A stretch of 64,000 nt of DNA from Flavobacterium pectinovorum (GCF_900142715.1 NZ_FRBX01000004.1:248001-312000); one strand, 5' to 3'; positions 1 to 9,815 are shown, counted from the stretch's first letter. Program-made: numbers and translations. Notes: generated from the letters alone by a model not told the origin.

Positions 1-775
1 AGTACGCATTTTAGGATTAGAAAAGAAAACACGTATTTATCAGGCATCGACCTCTGAATTATACGGTGGCTTGGCTGAGAATAAAAATGCAAAAGGACTT
101 TATGATGAGCATTCACCATTTTATCCACGCTCACCTTATGGAGCAGCAAAAATTTATGGTTTTTGGATTACAAAAAATTACCGTGAAGCCTATGGAATGT
201 TTGCTTGTAATGGAATTTTATTTAACCACGAATCACCACGAAGAGGGGAAACATTTGTGACTCGTAAAATTACAATGGCAACTGCTGCTATTGCTTTAGG
301 AGAACAAGATTGTTTATACTTAGGAAATTTAGATGCACAGCGTGACTGGGGACATGCCAAAGATTACGTAGAAGCAATGTGGAGAATCTTGCAGCAGGAA
401 GTTGCTGAGGATTATGTAATAGCAATGGGAGAGACTACTTACGTGCGTGATTTTGTTAAAATGTCATTTGCAGAAGTAGGAGTAGAAATTGAATTTAGAG
501 GAGAAGGAGTAGATGAAAAAGGATATGTAGCTTCTTGTAGTAATCCTGCATATAAACTTGAGATTGGTAAACAAATTATTGCTGTTGACCCACAATATTT
601 CCGTCCTACGGAAGTGGACTTGCTTATTGGAGATCCAACAAAATCGAAAACTCAATTAGGTTGGGTGCCTAAATATGATTTAGCTGGTCTAGTGAAAGAA
701 ATGATGGCATCAGATATTCAGAATGTTAAAAAAGAAAAGATGCTAAAAGAAGTAAGATCGATTATTAAATATTAA
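1..775 (+). CDS. gmd: GDP-mannose 4,6-dehydratase, 5' end outside the window
   Basis: Converts GDP-D-mannose to GDP-4-keto-6-deoxy-mannose, the first step to GDP-L-fucose. The reading frame is open from base 2, so only about 257 C-terminal residues of a family of roughly 360-370 are present. Visible family marks are QASTSELYG (catalytic Thr region), the SDR Tyr/Lys pair in [10 protein letters not shown], and [20 protein letters not shown]. The Leu (TTG) at base 71 is internal, because recognisable gmd sequence precedes it. The next gene is fcl, 47 bases downstream, the usual partner. Family assignment is firm; the start lies upstream of the window. Confidence 0.95.
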   Translation, partial: VRILGLEKKTRIYQASTSELYGGLAENKNAKGLYDEHSPFYPRSPYGAAKIYGFWITKNYREAYGMFACNGILFNHESPRRGETFVTRKITMATAAIALGEQDCLYLGNLDAQRDWGHAKDYVEAMWRILQQEVAEDYVIAMGETTYVRDFVKMSFAEVGVEIEFRGEGVDEKGYVASCSNPAYKLEIGKQIIAVDPQYFRPTEVDLLIGDPTKSKTQLGWVPKYDLAGLVKEMMASDIQNVKKEKMLKEVRSIIKY

Positions 776-822
776 TTTAGATAAATCAGGATTATTTTAT
801 TCTTGAATTAGAAATAAGCATT

Positions 823-1755
823 ATGAATTTAAATGATAAAATATACATAGCTGGACACCGAGGAATGGTAGGTTCGGCTATTTTACGTCAATTAAAAGCC
901 AAAGGTTTTACCAATTTTATTTTAAAAACTTCTTTAGAGCTTGATCTTAGAAATCAACAAGCTGTAGCTGATTTTTTTCAAAGTGAAAAACCAGATTATG
1001 TCTTTTTAGCTGCAGCAAAAGTTGGAGGAATTATTGCTAATAATACTTATAGAGGAGATTTTATTTACGAAAACTTGATGATTCAAAATAATGTTATTCA
1101 TCAATCGTATATAAACAAAGTAAAAAAATTAATGTTTTTGGGCTCTTCTTGTATATACCCTAAAATGGCGCCACAGCCATTAAAAGAAGAATATATGCTA
1201 ACTGGAGAATTAGAGACAACAAATGAACCTTACGCAATTGCAAAAATTGCTGGAATTAAAATGTGTGATGCATATAGAGATCAGTTTGGTTGTAATTTTA
1301 TTTCAGTTATGCCGACTAATTTATATGGCCCCAATGACAATTACGATCTAAAGAATTCTCATGTATTGCCAGCGATGTTAAGAAAATTTATCACAGCTAA
1401 ACATAATGGAGATGCTTCCGTAACTATTTGGGGGACCGGTAATCCAAAACGTGAGTTTTTACATGCTGATGATCTTGCAGAGGCTTGTGTATTTTTAATG
1501 GAGAACTATAATGAGTCAGGATTAGTTAATATTGGAGTTGGTGAAGATATTTCAATTTTAGATTTGGCAATTTTGGTTAAAAAAATAGTTAGTTTTGAAG
1601 GAGAAATTTTGACTGATACCACTAAGCCAGATGGTACTCCACGTAAATTAATGGATGTTTCAAAATTAAGCAGTTTTGGTTGGAAGGCAAAAACTACTCT
1701 TGAAGAGGGAATTCAGAAAGTGTATGATGAAATAAAAAATACTAATTGGGAATAA
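823..1755 (+). CDS. fcl: GDP-L-fucose synthase
   Basis: Bifunctional 3,5-epimerase/4-reductase that turns GDP-4-keto-6-deoxy-mannose into GDP-L-fucose. It is 310 aa, the normal length. The N-terminal Rossmann motif is GHRGMVGSAI (about residues 11-20). The active-site Ser is in GSSCIYP, and the Tyr/Lys pair is in EPYAIAK near residue 137; RGDFIYENLMIQNNVI and PTNLYGPNDNYD are also typical of the family. With gmd it forms a GDP-fucose module, and a GT11-type fucosyltransferase at 30593-31903 is a plausible user of the product. Also known as wcaG. Confidence 0.95.
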   Translation: MNLNDKIYIAGHRGMVGSAILRQLKAKGFTNFILKTSLELDLRNQQAVADFFQSEKPDYVFLAAAKVGGIIANNTYRGDFIYENLMIQNNVIHQSYINKVKKLMFLGSSCIYPKMAPQPLKEEYMLTGELETTNEPYAIAKIAGIKMCDAYRDQFGCNFISVMPTNLYGPNDNYDLKNSHVLPAMLRKFITAKHNGDASVTIWGTGNPKREFLHADDLAEACVFLMENYNESGLVNIGVGEDISILDLAILVKKIVSFEGEILTDTTKPDGTPRKLMDVSKLSSFGWKAKTTLEEGIQKVYDEIKNTNWE

Positions 1756-1765
1756 TTTCATAATA

Positions 1766-2731
1766 ATGGAATACACAATAATAGGAATCCTTTTAATGAT
1801 TATAATGCTACTCTATTTCAAGGTAGCTGACAAGTTTAATATCATTGATAAACCCAATCAAAGAAGTTCACATAGCGAAATTACCTTAAGAGGTGGAGGA
1901 ATTATTTTTTGGTTCTCTGCCTTGCTTTATTTTGTACAGCATTTTCAGAATAACTACTTTTTCTTTACCGGAATTACATTGGTAAGTTTAGTTAGTTTTT
2001 GGGATGATATTCAAAACCTTTCAAATAAAATTCGAATTTCAGTTCATTTTATTTCGATAACCTTAATTTTTTACGACTTGGGATTGTTTAATCTCGTTCC
2101 TTTATGGGGAGTAATAATAGCTTATGTTTTAGCTATCGGACTAATTAATGCCTATAATTTCATGGATGGAATTAATGGTATTACAGGTTTGTATACTTTA
2201 GTTGTAATGGGTTCATTATTATATGTAAATACAAAGATTCAGCTTTTTACCGATGGTAGTTTTATAAAATATGCAATGATTGCAAGCGTAGTTTTCTTGT
2301 TCTTTAATTACAGAAAAAAAGCTAAATGTTTTGCTGGTGATGTAGGTAGTATTGCAATCGCTTTTTGGGTAATTTATTTGGTGTTAAAGCTTATTCTGAT
2401 AACAAATTCGGTTATCTGGCTTTTATTTTTAGCTGTTTATGGGGTAGACGCTATTTGTACCATATTACATCGACTATATTTAAAACAAAATATTTTCGAA
2501 GCGCATCGTTTACATCTTTATCAGGTATTAAGTAACGAATATAAAATTCAGCATAGATTAGTTTCATTATATTATGCACTGGCACAAATAGTAATCTCTG
2601 TTTTGGTTATTTATTTTTATCAAAAAACACAAGACTTATATTTATTTGTATTTATAATTACTCCTCTGCTTTTAGTATATACTTTAAAATTTTATTTATT
2701 AAATAAAAATAATTTGAAAGTTAATATATGA
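1766..2731 (+). CDS. WecA/MraY-family undecaprenyl-phosphate sugar-1-phosphate transferase
   Basis: Polytopic inner-membrane enzyme expected to start a glycan by moving a HexNAc-1-phosphate (or similar) from its UDP-sugar to undecaprenyl phosphate. The 321 aa are mostly hydrophobic segments. Family signatures are NAYNFMDGINGITG (cytosolic Asp motif, about residues 128-141), CFAGDVGS, and a His-containing loop EAHRLHLYQVL near residue 245. It begins 10 bases after fcl and overlaps the next gene by four bases (ATGA), so it is co-transcribed. The donor sugar cannot be read from sequence. A second initiating transferase of unrelated fold lies at the far end of the locus (40236-41630). Confidence 0.88.
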   Translation: MEYTIIGILLMIIMLLYFKVADKFNIIDKPNQRSSHSEITLRGGGIIFWFSALLYFVQHFQNNYFFFTGITLVSLVSFWDDIQNLSNKIRISVHFISITLIFYDLGLFNLVPLWGVIIAYVLAIGLINAYNFMDGINGITGLYTLVVMGSLLYVNTKIQLFTDGSFIKYAMIASVVFLFFNYRKKAKCFAGDVGSIAIAFWVIYLVLKLILITNSVIWLLFLAVYGVDAICTILHRLYLKQNIFEAHRLHLYQVLSNEYKIQHRLVSLYYALAQIVISVLVIYFYQKTQDLYLFVFIITPLLLVYTLKFYLLNKNNLKVNI

Positions 2732-3153
2732 TTCCTAAAATAATTCAGGGTGGAAATTTTTCAGATCATCGAGGAACTATTTCATTTGTAAATGATTTTA
2801 GTTTTAAAGATATCGAGAGGTTTTACATTATTAGTAATTCAGATGAAAATCCAATTCGTGCATGGCAAGGACATAAATTAGATGCTAAAAATTTCTATTG
2901 CTTAAACGGATCTTTTAAAATTCATTTTGTAAAAATTGATAATTGGGAAAACCCTTCAAAAGATTTAGTTATAGAAACAATATTTGTTTCTGATTCAGAA
3001 AGTAAAATTGTTCATATACCGGCTGGTTATGCAAATGCAATAGAATCTCTTCAAACAAATTCAAAATTAATTTCCTTTTCTACTTTACCATTAGAAAATG
3101 TCGGCGATGATGATGTTCGTTATAATTCAGATTATTGGAAAATAAATGGATAA
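2728..3153 (+). CDS. Cupin-fold sugar ketoisomerase/epimerase (WxcM/FdtA-like)
   Basis: Small 141-aa protein with single-domain cupin features: an HRGTISFVNDF start, an RAWQGHK motif resembling the RG-x-H metal/substrate loop, CLNGSFKIHFV, and IPAGYANAIESL. These resemble WxcM-like and dTDP-4-dehydrorhamnose-epimerase-like proteins that isomerise or epimerise keto-sugar nucleotides. It is sandwiched by translational overlap between the WecA-type transferase (4 bases) and a sugar aminotransferase (8 bases), which suggests that it and the aminotransferase modify the same sugar nucleotide. The exact reaction (3,4-ketoisomerase versus 3,5- or 5-epimerase) cannot be decided. Confidence 0.68.
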   Translation: MIPKIIQGGNFSDHRGTISFVNDFSFKDIERFYIISNSDENPIRAWQGHKLDAKNFYCLNGSFKIHFVKIDNWENPSKDLVIETIFVSDSESKIVHIPAGYANAIESLQTNSKLISFSTLPLENVGDDDVRYNSDYWKING

Positions 3154-4288
3154 TAAACGAATTTATTTATCCCTTTCACAACAAAGTGGTTTTGAACAAG
3201 AATATATTCAAAAGGCACTAGAAACAAACTGGCTTACTTCTGGTGGACCAAATGTTGATGATTTTGAAAATAAATTGCAAAATTATTTTTCTGAGGAATC
3301 ATTCATTACAGCTTTAAACTCAGGAACTTCAGCCATACATTTGGCTTTAATTTTATTAGGAGTAAAAGCCGGAGATGAGGTTATTTGTCAGACTCTGACG
3401 TTTTCGGCATCAGCCAATCCTGTTTTATATCAGGGAGCAATTCCTGTTTTTGTAGATAGTGAACCTGATACTTGGAATATTAGTCCGGAATTTCTTGAAA
3501 TTGCTATAAAAGATAGAATCAAAAAAGGAAAGAAACCCAAAGCAATAATTACTGTTCATTTATATGGAAATCCGTATAAGGTTGAAGACATACATGCTAT
3601 TGCAAAACGCTATAATATTCCAATAATTGAAGATAGTGCAGAAGCGCTTGGGAGCTCTTATAAAGGTAAAAAATGTGGAACTTTTGGAACTTTTGGAATT
3701 CTTTCATTTAATGGAAATAAAATTATTACAACTTCCAGTGGAGGTGCATTAATTTCAAATTCAAAAGAATCAAAAGAAAAAGCGATTTTTTACGCAACCC
3801 AGTCAAAAGATGTTGCCGTGCATTATCAGCATAGTGAAGTTGGTTATAATTACAGAATGAGTAATGTATGTGCAGGTATTGGATTGGGACAAATTAAAAT
3901 GCTTGAAAATAATATTTCAGCAAGAAGAGCAACACATTTTTTTTATAAGGATCTTTTTGATAGTATTAAAAATGTAACTCTTTTTGAAGTATTACATGAA
4001 GATTATTTTTCTAACTATTGGTTAAATGCAATTTTGGTTGAGCCAATTTTGGAAAAAAATATAAATAGCGAAAATTTGCGACTTGCTTTTGAAAAAGCAA
4101 ATATTGAATGTCGGCCACTTTGGAAACCAATGCACCTACAGCCAATTTTCATGGAATATCCTTATTACGGTAATAAAATTGCTGAGGACTTATTTTTAAA
4201 AGGTCTTTGTCTGCCTTCCGGATCAAATTTGACAAAAGAGGATAAAATTAGAATTGAAGAAGTTATCAAAACCTTTTTTGATTATTAA
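3146..4288 (+). CDS. DegT/DnrJ/EryC1/StrS-family sugar aminotransferase
   Basis: PLP-dependent aminotransferase that installs an amino group on a keto-deoxy-sugar nucleotide. It is 380 aa, typical for the family. The PLP Lys is in SFNGNKIITTSSGG (about residues 189-202). ALNSGTSAIHLAL is the phosphate-binding region, IIEDSAEALGS carries the Asp that contacts the PLP nitrogen, and GYNYRMSNVCAGIGLGQ is also characteristic. The SFNGNK version of the Lys motif resembles PglE-like 4-aminotransferases acting on UDP-4-keto sugars, which would fit the CapD/PglF-like gene at 6761-8730 as the source of the keto substrate. Substrate identity is inference. Confidence 0.88.
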   Translation: MDNKRIYLSLSQQSGFEQEYIQKALETNWLTSGGPNVDDFENKLQNYFSEESFITALNSGTSAIHLALILLGVKAGDEVICQTLTFSASANPVLYQGAIPVFVDSEPDTWNISPEFLEIAIKDRIKKGKKPKAIITVHLYGNPYKVEDIHAIAKRYNIPIIEDSAEALGSSYKGKKCGTFGTFGILSFNGNKIITTSSGGALISNSKESKEKAIFYATQSKDVAVHYQHSEVGYNYRMSNVCAGIGLGQIKMLENNISARRATHFFYKDLFDSIKNVTLFEVLHEDYFSNYWLNAILVEPILEKNINSENLRLAFEKANIECRPLWKPMHLQPIFMEYPYYGNKIAEDLFLKGLCLPSGSNLTKEDKIRIEEVIKTFFDY

Positions 4289-4314
4289 ATAGAAATAAGA
4301 ATTACATTTTTAAT

Positions 4315-4863
4315 ATGAAAATTGAAGAAACATTTATAAAAGATTTAGTGGTTGTAGAACCAACTATTTTTGGTGATGAAAGAGGTTATTTTTTTGAATC
4401 CTATAGCAAAACTAAATTTGAAAATTTAGGAATTAATATTGAATTTGTTCAGGATAATCAGTCCTTTTCAAAAAAAGGTACTTTAAGAGGTTTGCATTAT
4501 CAAAATCCACCTTTTGCGCAAACAAAATTGGTTCGTGTTTTAGAAGGTGAAATAATTGATGTTGCAGTAGATTTAAGAAAAGATTCTCCCACTTACGGGA
4601 AATCATTTAGTGTTTTATTATCAGCAGAAAACAAAAAACAATTACTAGTTCCTCAAGGATTTGCACACGGTTTTTCGGTTATTAGCGAAACAGCTTCTGT
4701 AATGTATAAATGTGATCAATTTTATAATAAATCATCTGAAGGCGGAATTAAATACGATGATCCATCACTTAATATCGATTGGGGTATGAATTTAGAAGAT
4801 GCAATAGTTTCTGAAAAAGATCAGATACTTCCTTTTATCGAAAATTGTAATAGTTTATTTTAA
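4315..4863 (+). CDS. rfbC: dTDP-4-dehydrorhamnose 3,5-epimerase
   Basis: Third enzyme of dTDP-L-rhamnose synthesis, epimerising C3 and C5 of dTDP-4-keto-6-deoxy-glucose. It is 182 aa, the normal length. Cupin signatures visible include FGDERGYFFESY, FVQDNQSFS, GTLRGLHYQNPPFAQTKLV (with the catalytic His), and VPQGFAHGF. It overlaps the rfbD start by one base (TAATG). The epimerase, reductase and thymidylyltransferase genes are adjacent in the order C-D-A. rfbB, needed between RfbA and RfbC, is not in this window. Confidence 0.95.
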   Translation: MKIEETFIKDLVVVEPTIFGDERGYFFESYSKTKFENLGINIEFVQDNQSFSKKGTLRGLHYQNPPFAQTKLVRVLEGEIIDVAVDLRKDSPTYGKSFSVLLSAENKKQLLVPQGFAHGFSVISETASVMYKCDQFYNKSSEGGIKYDDPSLNIDWGMNLEDAIVSEKDQILPFIENCNSLF

Positions 4864-5708
4864 TGAAAAAAATTCTTGTAACAGGAGCAAACGGACAATT
4901 AGGATCTGAACTCAATGTTTTATCCATGAATTATCCAAATTATCAATGGATATTTGCAGACAGAACGAAAGTCACACTAGATAACCTCGATCTTTTGAAT
5001 ACACAATTAGAGAGTATTCAACCTAATATAATTTTAAATTGTGGTGCTTATACGGCGGTTGATAAAGCAGAGGCTGAAAAAGAATTAGCATTTACAATTA
5101 ACAATTTAGCTGTTGAATTAATAGCCAAATATGCTTCGGAGAATAATGTAAAATTAATTCATATTTCTACAGATTATGTTTTTGATGGATCTTCAGCTAT
5201 TGCATTAAATGAAGAAGCACCCACCAACCCCATAAATGTTTATGGAGAAAGTAAGTTGGCTGGTGAAATAGCATGTTTAAATAATTGTCCTGATTCAATT
5301 ATTATTAGAACTTCTTGGGTATATAGTAAGTTTGGCAATAATTTTGTTAAGACAATACAAAGATTAATGCAGGAAAGAGAATCGATTAATGTCGTTAATG
5401 ACCAAATTGGTTCGCCAACTTATGCTGCAGATTTGGCTCAGGCGATGATTGATATCTTGGAATCTTCAAACTGGGTTCCGGGTATTTACAATTATTCAAA
5501 CGAAGGAGAAATAAGTTGGTACGAGTTTGCGTTGAGCATAAAAGAATTTGGAGGTTATAATTGTAATGTTGGTGGAATTCCATCATCTTCATATCCAACT
5601 CCTGCAAAAAGACCCGAGTTTTCATTGTTAGATAAGAAAAAAATTAAAGCTATTTATAATTTAAATATTCCCAATTATAAAGATAGCTTAAGAAAAATGT
5701 TTATATAG
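4863..5708 (+). CDS. rfbD: dTDP-4-dehydrorhamnose reductase
   Basis: Final NAD(P)H-dependent reduction giving dTDP-L-rhamnose. It is 281 aa, normal for the family. The N-terminal nucleotide-binding motif is VTGANGQLGSEL (about residues 6-17). Further marks are ISTDYVFDG and NVYGESKLAGE, the latter with the Tyr/Lys pair, and IIRTSWVY. Translation is probably coupled to rfbC through the overlapping TAATG. rfbA follows after 81 bases. Confidence 0.95.
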   Translation: MKKILVTGANGQLGSELNVLSMNYPNYQWIFADRTKVTLDNLDLLNTQLESIQPNIILNCGAYTAVDKAEAEKELAFTINNLAVELIAKYASENNVKLIHISTDYVFDGSSAIALNEEAPTNPINVYGESKLAGEIACLNNCPDSIIIRTSWVYSKFGNNFVKTIQRLMQERESINVVNDQIGSPTYAADLAQAMIDILESSNWVPGIYNYSNEGEISWYEFALSIKEFGGYNCNVGGIPSSSYPTPAKRPEFSLLDKKKIKAIYNLNIPNYKDSLRKMFI

Positions 5709-5789
5709 ATTAAAGATGATTTTAAGATTTGACTTTAATGTTTTAGCATTGGAAGAAAATCTAATCCAAAATATAAAAAATAAAGATCT

Positions 5790-6674
5790 ATGAAAGGAAT
5801 TATATTAGCCGGAGGTTCAGGCACGCGTTTGCATCCCTTAACACTTGCAATGAGCAAGCAAATGATGCCTGTTTATGATAAACCAATGATTTATTATCCC
5901 TTATCAACGTTGATGATGTCTGGGATCAATGAAATATTAATTATTTCTACTCCACATGATTTGCCAAATTTTAAAAAATTATTAGGGGATGGTTCTAGTT
6001 TGGGCTGTAAATTTAGTTATGCAGAACAAGCAATTCCTAATGGGCTAGCTCAGGCTTTTGTAATTGGAGAAGAATTTATAGGTAAAGATGATGTAGCGTT
6101 AATACTTGGTGATAATATATTTTTTGGTTCTAACATGCAGGAACTATTAAAGTCAAATACAAAACCAAATGGAGGAGTAGTTTTTGCTTATCATGTTTCA
6201 GATCCTGAACGTTATGGTGTAGTTGAATTTGACGAGAATTACAAAGCGATTTCTATTGAAGAAAAACCACAAGAACCAAAATCAAGTTATGCGGTTCCGG
6301 GATTGTATTTTTATGATAATTCAGTCGTAGAAATTGCTAAAAATATTAAGCCAAGTGCCAGGGGTGAGTATGAAATTACCGATGTAAATAAAGTTTATTT
6401 AGAAAGAGAAGCTTTAAAAGTTGGTATTTTGAGCAGAGGGACGGCATGGTTAGACACGGGAACTTTTAATAGTTTAATGCAAGCAGGACAATTTGTTCAG
6501 GTTCTTGAAGAAAGACAAGGATTAAAAGTAGGCTGTATCGAAGAAATTGCATGGAGACAGGGCTTTATAAATGATGCTCAGTTAGAGGAACTTGCATTGC
6601 CTTTAGTGAAATCTGGATACGGATCTTATTTAATTGATTTTTTAAAACAAAAGAAAAAAGTTGTTAAAGTTTAA
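5790..6674 (+). CDS. rfbA: Glucose-1-phosphate thymidylyltransferase
   Basis: Makes dTDP-glucose from dTTP and glucose-1-phosphate, the first step of dTDP-sugar synthesis. It is 294 aa, as expected. The nucleotidyltransferase signature [14 protein letters not shown] is near the N-terminus, with [27 protein letters not shown] (metal-binding Asp), [20 protein letters not shown] and TAWLDTGTF further on. It is the last intact nucleotide-sugar gene before the CapD-type dehydratase. It lacks rfbB beside it, so that enzyme must be encoded elsewhere. Confidence 0.96.
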   Translation: MKGIILAGGSGTRLHPLTLAMSKQMMPVYDKPMIYYPLSTLMMSGINEILIISTPHDLPNFKKLLGDGSSLGCKFSYAEQAIPNGLAQAFVIGEEFIGKDDVALILGDNIFFGSNMQELLKSNTKPNGGVVFAYHVSDPERYGVVEFDENYKAISIEEKPQEPKSSYAVPGLYFYDNSVVEIAKNIKPSARGEYEITDVNKVYLEREALKVGILSRGTAWLDTGTFNSLMQAGQFVQVLEERQGLKVGCIEEIAWRQGFINDAQLEELALPLVKSGYGSYLIDFLKQKKKVVKV

Positions 6675-6713
6675 TTTCTGTTAGAGAAACAATTTTTTGA
6701 AACCTTTAATTTG

Positions 6714-6721
6714 TACTTTTG
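6714..6721 (+). promoter_or_regulatory. Bacteroidota -7 element upstream of the capD-like gene
   Basis: TACTTTTG matches TAnnTTTG, 40 bases before the TTG start at 6761. A TTTG at 6696-6699 is only 14 bases upstream, shorter than the usual 17-23, so the -33 match is weak. Confidence 0.45.
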
Positions 6722-6760
6722 TATGTAATACGAAGTTTACAAAATTAAACAGAACCCAAA

Positions 6761-8730
6761 TTGAATACAGAAGAGCAAGCTAAAATAAGGACTTTGTTTC
6801 ATAATTTCCTATCACCGAGAAATTTAAGGGCAAATATTAACAACCTGAGTTATTTACCCAGGTGGATTATTATTGCTATAGATGTAATGGTGCTGGTTTT
6901 TTCGTTCACATTTACATACATGTTGTTTGAAGGAACAGCGTTAGGATATATTGTTACATCACATCATTTTTACTTTGTTGGGAGCTTAATTTTTGTAAAT
7001 ATATTTTTCTTCTGGTTGTTTAGAACCTATTCGGGAATTATTAGACATTCCTCTTATATAGATGCTATCAAACTACTGTTTTCTCAAATGTCAGTTTTGG
7101 TCTTCTTTCTGTTTTTTAATCTGGTTTTCGAATTATACGCCGGACATAAAGCTTTTTTAAATACAGCTCTCTTTATTAATTTAGTTCTGTCTTTTTGCGG
7201 ATTGTTTTTATATCGTGTAATTGTAAAACAGACTTTTGAATTATATTTTTCAGAGAAAACAAGCACTAAATTAATTAGAACAGTCATTTATGGAACTGAT
7301 GCCAATGCTATTTCTGTAGCCAATGCATTAAAATTTGAAACCCCTTCTCGTTTTAAAATAGTTGGTTTTGTTGATAAGAACAATCAAAATGCATCTAAGA
7401 GAATGTTGGATTTACCAATTTTGATTTTAAGAAAAAAATTACCAGCCTTAATGCGTTCCGTTGCTGCAGAAGGTGTAATTATAGCAGATAAAAGTTTAAC
7501 TAAAGATGAACAGTTAATTATTGTTGATCAATGTTTAGAATTTAATTATAGAGTTTATACAGTTCCTTTGATTTCTGACTGGGAAAATCAAAAAGAAATT
7601 TCTCAAAAGGTAAAAAATATCCAGATTGAAGATTTATTAGAAAGAAAGCCGATAGTCCTGGATAGTAAATCAATTTCAAAACAATTAAAAGATAAAACAA
7701 TACTTATCACAGGTGCAGCCGGATCAATAGGAAGCGAGATAGTAAGACAAGTACTTGGGTTTAATCCTAAAAAAATAATTATTTTAGATCATGCTGAAAC
7801 TCCACTTCATAATTTATGTTTGGAAACTTTGGGGATGAATTCTGAAACAAAAATTATTGCTGTAATTGCTGATGTAAGAAGTAAGAAAGCATTAGAAAAA
7901 GTTTTTAAAACTCATAGCCCACATGTTGTTTTTCATGCTGCTGCTTATAAGCATGTGCCATTGATGGAAGAAAATCCTTCACAGGCAATATTAACAAATA
8001 TTAAAGGGACTAAGAATTTAGCTGATTTAGCATGTAAGTACTTTGTGAAGAAGTTTGTGATGGTTTCAACAGATAAAGCTGTTAATCCCAGCAATGTGAT
8101 GGGGGCGCCAGCAAACGAATTGCTGAAAAATATGTACAATCTCTATTTTTGAAAAACCAAAATGAGAATGTAGAAGGTGCAACAAAATTTATTACTACTC
8201 GTTTTGGAAATGTTCTGGGATCAAATGGATCAGTTGTTCCTTTGTTTACCAAACAAATTGCAGAAGGTGGACCAGTAACAATTACACATCAGGATATTAT
8301 ACGATATTTTATGACAATTCCGGAAGCGTGTCAATTGGTTTTAGAAGCCGGGGCAATGGGTAACGGAGGCGAAATTTATATTTTTGATATGGGTAAACCA
8401 GTCAAAATAATAGATTTGGCGAAGAAAATGATTAAGCTGGCAGGTTTTATTCCTGATAAGGAAATAAAAATAAAAATTGTTGGTTTACGACCAGGTGAAA
8501 AATTATACGAAGAATTATTAAACGATACATCTAAGACTTTACCGACTTATCATAATAAAATCATGATTGCACAAGAGATACAGGATGAATATGAAAACCT
8601 GCATACTGAAATCGATGAGCTTATAGGAATTGCTGATTTTTATGATAATGATGACATTGTATCTAAAATGAAAAAAATAGTTCCGGAATTTAAAAGCATG
8701 AATTCAGCTTTCGAAGTTTTAGACAAATAA
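6761..8730 (+). pseudogene. CapD/WbpM/PglF-type UDP-HexNAc 4,6-dehydratase, frameshifted
   Basis: Membrane-anchored nucleotide-sugar 4,6-dehydratase split into two frames: 6761-8152 and a continuation in the -1 frame to 8730. The N-terminal part has about four hydrophobic helices (residues 30-150) and a CoA-binding-like Rossmann region (IYGTDANAISVANAL). The dehydratase domain follows: ITGAAGSIGSEIVRQ, ADVRSKKALEKVF, FHAAAYKHVPLMEENP, VSTDKAVNPSNVMGA. At 8102-8109 the frame breaks inside the conserved MGASKR motif: MGA is read in frame 1, whereas SKRIAEKYVQS followed by FITTRFGNVLGSNGSV appears only in the other frame. Deleting one GC from the GCGC at 8105-8108 restores MGASKR and a protein of about 655 aa, the normal long-form length. 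The start is TTG. It is either a true inactivation or a sequencing error; a -1 ribosomal slip would also rejoin the frames. Confidence 0.88.
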
Positions 8731-8770
8731 TTTGCTTAATACATACGAGAAATTCTAAATCAAATATTTA

Positions 8771-8801
8771 AAAAGGTGTTTTAATAAAACGCCTTTTTTG
8801 C
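8771..8801 (+). terminator. Rho-independent terminator after the capD-like gene
   Basis: Twelve-base stem 8771-8782 pairs with 8786-8797 (one G-T pair), with a three-base loop and a T run. It ends the nucleotide-sugar block before the ABC transporter genes. Confidence 0.75.
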
Positions 8802-8915
8802 TTTTTATACTTTTTGTATTTAAGTAAAAATCTTGTTAATTTTATTGGGCTGAATCGTTTTTTAATTATAATTTTTAAGGGACTAAAAAAAACTTTTTTA
8901 TAATTTTTAAATGCC

Positions 8916-8923
8916 TATTATTG
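8916..8923 (+). promoter_or_regulatory. Possible -7 element for the ABC exporter operon
   Basis: TATTATTG differs from TAnnTTTG at one position and lies 25 bases before the ATG of the permease gene, downstream of the terminator at 8771-8801. No clear -33 element. Confidence 0.35.
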
Positions 8924-8948
8924 CACTCCAAATTGTAATCAAAATAAA

Positions 8949-9815
8949 ATGAAAAATAATAATGTTTCAAATGATTGGCTCTTTGAAATAACACCAAAAA
9001 ACAAATTTTTCTCACTCAATCTTAAAGAGGTTTGGCAATATCGTGATTTACTTTTCTTATTTGTAAAACGTGATGTAATTACAGTATACAAACAAACCGT
9101 TTTAGGACCGCTTTGGTACTTAATTCAGCCTTTATTCACTTCGGTAACTTTTACAATAATTTTTAATAACGTTGCTGGTATAAATACGGGTACAGTACCT
9201 CCTTTTTTATTCAATTTAGCCGGGATTACCGTATGGAATTACTTTACAGCCTGCCTTAACGGAACTTCTGATACTTTCAAGTCTAATGCTGGAATATTCG
9301 GGAAAGTTTATTTTCCAAGAATTATAACACCTTTATCAGTTGTAATTTCTAATTTAATAAAATTCGGAATTCAATTTCTTATTTTTATAGCTTTCTATTG
9401 TTATTACTACCTCATAGGAACAGACCTGAGTTTAAATGGTCTTGTTTTATTTTTTCCTGTTCTGATCATCATTATGGGAATTCTTGGGTTAGGATTAGGA
9501 ATGCTAATATCGTCAATGGTTACAAAATATAGGGATTTTAGTTATTTAGTTGGTTTTGGAATACAGTTACTAATGTATTTATCTGCAGTAATGTATCCAA
9601 TGGAATTGCTAAAAGATAAATTGCCAAAATATGGATGGCTTGTTGAATATAACCCTTTAGCATATATAATTGAGACTGCTCGTTATATGCTTCTAGATGT
9701 TGGTAAAATTTCAATTCCAGGATTACTTTATACTTTGGTATTCACAATTGCAGTATTTTTTATTGGTCTTTTAGTTTTTAATAAAACCGAAAAGAGTTTT
9801 ATAGATACAGTTTAA
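8949..9815 (+). CDS. wzm: Polysaccharide ABC exporter, permease subunit (Wzm-like)
   Basis: ABC-2 type inner-membrane permease that moves undecaprenyl-linked glycan from cytoplasm to periplasm. It is 288 aa with a hydrophilic N-terminus (DLLFLFVKRDVITVYKQT, about residues 34-51), then GPLWYLIQPLFTSVTFTI and about six membrane segments. YNPLAYIIETARYMLL near the C-terminus is characteristic of O-antigen/capsule permeases. It is paired with an ATPase 57 bases downstream. Together they imply ABC-dependent rather than Wzx-dependent export for at least one glycan from this locus. Confidence 0.92.
   Translation: MKNNNVSNDWLFEITPKNKFFSLNLKEVWQYRDLLFLFVKRDVITVYKQTVLGPLWYLIQPLFTSVTFTIIFNNVAGINTGTVPPFLFNLAGITVWNYFTACLNGTSDTFKSNAGIFGKVYFPRIITPLSVVISNLIKFGIQFLIFIAFYCYYYLIGTDLSLNGLVLFFPVLIIIMGILGLGLGMLISSMVTKYRDFSYLVGFGIQLLMYLSAVMYPMELLKDKLPKYGWLVEYNPLAYIIETARYMLLDVGKISIPGLLYTLVFTIAVFFIGLLVFNKTEKSFIDTV

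Noticed and set aside
8149..8730. A separate 193-aa dehydratase-like gene
   Set aside because: Its sequence is exactly the missing C-terminal part of the preceding gene, and recognisable family sequence (SKRIAEKYVQS) lies upstream of its TTG in the same frame, so it is the second half of one broken gene.
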